From: Pedobacter heparinus DSM 2366
GTDB lineage: Bacteria > Bacteroidota > Bacteroidia > Sphingobacteriales > Sphingobacteriaceae
DNA: 64,000 nt
Assembly: GCF_000023825.1 (NCBI RefSeq)
Contig: NC_013061.1
Location: forward strand, 4,216,001 to 4,280,000
Reading direction: 5' to 3'
A program made the position numbers and the translations under genes. Below the pieces are notes generated by a model. That model made no database searches, was not told where the DNA came from, and saw only the letters and a program-made list of their open reading frames with translations. Every line of letters begins with the position of its first letter. Positions within the stretch are counted from its first letter, which is position 1. Positions 62,653 through 64,000 of this stretch are shown here, in pieces.

Positions 62653-64000
62653 TTCAGTAATGTTCCTCTCAATAAGATCCGCCCCAGGTAGGCCACTGTC
62701 TGATCGTATTTTTCTGGGTGCTCAATTATATCTGCTCTCTTGTCTTCAGGCAGTATCATGAGTTTATCAGCCTTTTGGCGAGACAGAACGACCTTTACCA
62801 AATGGATGCCTTGTGGCACATTAACTACATCAAACTGCCCCCGGTATCGGTTATTGCAATAGCTGTTGAACCTGTTCATAATTTTTACCGGTTTTCCGTC
62901 TATAATCCATTCCAGCTGTCCAGCCTCTGGTCCGCCTATATCAAATACGCCCAACATATCTCCCTTAAAACGAAAACTAAAGGTAGCTCCGGGCGTACTT
63001 GCGGTAAACACGCTTGAAAACCAGGGATTGAACTTTTTAAGATTAGGATTGGCATCTGTCGGCATTAATTGCCAGGCATTGTCCAGCCCCTCCAAAGCCG
63101 ATGGGTCAACCATCGTTGCCTCATCCCAGGCTGCTGTAATTAATGGTTCCGGTAGTTCCTTCTTTTTTAATTGTTTTGCTGCCGCTATTTTTTTGAAGGC
63201 GCGTGCTATAGCCGCTGCATACAGGTTCCCTCCTGCCGTTGTTGGATGAATTCCATCCTCAGAAAACAAAATTTTACCCTCATCAGTCTGAGTACCTTTC
63301 CAGACCAACTTCCCCTCTGCTTCCAGGCTCGCCGCCTCCATACCTAAATTAACAGCAGGAAGGTTGTAATGTATGCCAACCTGTTCCAGCCCTTTAATAT
63401 TTGGCGGTAGTTCATTCTTTTGATAAAAAACTGTCTGACCGGTTAAAATAGTGTAGATCAAACAAATAGACGCATTAGGGTTTTCTCTGATCGTTTGGCG
63501 GATCATCCCCTCCATCCCGGGAGCATAGGCGCCATTAACTGCAAATTCTATAAAAATAAGATCAGGCCTATGGTTGAGTACCTGTTCTTTGATCCGGAAA
63601 GCACCCAGTTCCGTTCCGGTACCGGAGACCCCCGCATTGATCCATTGAAACCTGGCCTGAGGATAAGCCTGCTCGAGGTACCTTGCTGTCTGGAGGCGGT
63701 AGCCAAAATTTGCCTGGGTGATGCTCCCCCCGATAAAAGCGACCACAACCTTTTTACCTTGATTTACCTTTTCAAAAAAACCCGGAAAACCTCCCCTGAC
63801 ATTGCATTCCAACTCATTGTTAAAATTACCAGGTTCAATGGCTGGAATATTGAAAGCAGAAACCTCAAAATAAATCGGAGAAGCTCCAGCCTGAGAAGCC
63901 GCAATCTTATCGCGGTCACCTCGTGCTGGCCCGGTTTGGGAAAATACTGTAGCAGACATCATTAAACAACCAAGTAATATAGTTCTTACTGCAATTTTAT
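62649..64000 (-). CDS. Secreted SGNH/GDSL hydrolase (5' end outside window)
   Basis: The frame continues past the ATG at 63962 to the window edge, where it reads KIAVRTILLGCLMM..., a signal peptide, so the start is beyond base 64000. Mature part: FIGGSITQ (Ser), NAGVSGTG (Gly), EFAVNGAY (Asn) and DGIHPTTAGG (Asp-His) form the SGNH blocks; a beta-rich C-terminal half (residues 280-437) follows with GGPEAGQLEWIIDGKPV. It is probably a carbohydrate esterase, first visible gene of the region E operon, coupled to GH97 by a 4-bp overlap. Confidence 0.87.
   Translation of the reverse strand, partial: KIAVRTILLGCLMMSATVFSQTGPARGDRDKIAASQAGASPIYFEVSAFNIPAIEPGNFNNELECNVRGGFPGFFEKVNQGKKVVVAFIGGSITQANFGYRLQTARYLEQAYPQARFQWINAGVSGTGTELGAFRIKEQVLNHRPDLIFIEFAVNGAYAPGMEGMIRQTIRENPNASICLIYTILTGQTVFYQKNELPPNIKGLEQVGIHYNLPAVNLGMEAASLEAEGKLVWKGTQTDEGKILFSEDGIHPTTAGGNLYAAAIARAFKKIAAAKQLKKKELPEPLITAAWDEATMVDPSALEGLDNAWQLMPTDANPNLKKFNPWFSSVFTASTPGATFSFRFKGDMLGVFDIGGPEAGQLEWIIDGKPVKIMNRFNSYCNNRYRGQFDVVNVPQGIHLVKVVLSRQKADKLMILPEDKRADIIEHPEKYDQTVAYLGRILLRGTLLK

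Noticed and set aside
1..64000. CRISPR arrays, insertion sequences, prophage or toxin-antitoxin pairs
   Set aside because: No regularly spaced repeats, transposase or integrase motifs or paired small toxin genes were seen on either strand.

Overview
The window looks like chromosomal DNA of a Bacteroidota bacterium, most likely a Pedobacter-like member of the Sphingobacteriaceae. The reasons are a SusC/SusD pair, promoters of the TTG-N19-TAnnTTTG type, an FtsX-DUF3098-UppP-TruB-YitT-RibF cluster, the divergent TsaD/TamB pair, and many short-spaced catabolic genes with Bacteroidota-type secreted enzymes. Genus is inferred from gene order and protein style, not from a database search. I see no rRNA, CRISPR array, prophage, transposase or integrase.

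Region A (1-25920) is mostly housekeeping. It holds the 3' part of a hybrid histidine kinase, a DUF4886 secreted protein, and then the envelope/tRNA/flavin cluster ftsX-DUF3098-uppP-truB-yitT-ribF. These are followed by a monovalent cation/proton antiporter, a LysE-type exporter, uvrA, an ECF sigma factor with a small acidic protein, nth, recA, tsaD with a small membrane protein, tamB, ribBA, an LptF/LptG permease, a START-like protein and a tRNA-Met with its terminator.

Region B (26162-44835) is a run of 16 minus-strand genes with gaps of 33 bp or less and several overlaps, read from susC down to an aldo/keto reductase. It encodes uptake (SusC, SusD, MFS), a secreted BNR propeller protein, a NanM-like kelch protein, and cytoplasmic enzymes: a zinc deacylase of the AstE/ASPA group, a threonine-synthase-like PLP enzyme, an N-acetylneuraminate-lyase-like aldolase, RidA, an M81 (MlrC-like) metallohydrolase, an SMP-30 lactonase, two SDRs, two aldo/keto reductases and a glutamate-1-semialdehyde-aminomutase-like enzyme. 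The mix suggests breakdown of a nitrogen-containing, probably acylated, sugar-derived compound. I do not recognise the operon as a described pathway.

Region C (44958-50427) is divergent from region B. It has a FadR-type GntR regulator, a second DapA-family aldolase, an SGNH hydrolase and two more BNR proteins. Three copies of a TATGTnTTACnTA-like element lie in the two intergenic regions around the regulator gene, so regions B and C are probably one regulon.

Region D (50437-53886) has phosphoenolpyruvate synthase and a divergent AraC-type regulator, with a perfect 14-bp inverted repeat between them. PEP synthase next to two pyruvate-releasing-type aldolases fits gluconeogenic growth on the substrate.

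Region E (53923-64000, continuing past the window) is a second tight minus-strand operon: SGNH hydrolase, GH97 glycosidase, a 948-residue secreted protein of unrecognised family, a FAD-dependent oxidoreductase with an extra C-terminal module, and a sodium:solute symporter. It looks like part of another glycan-utilisation locus.
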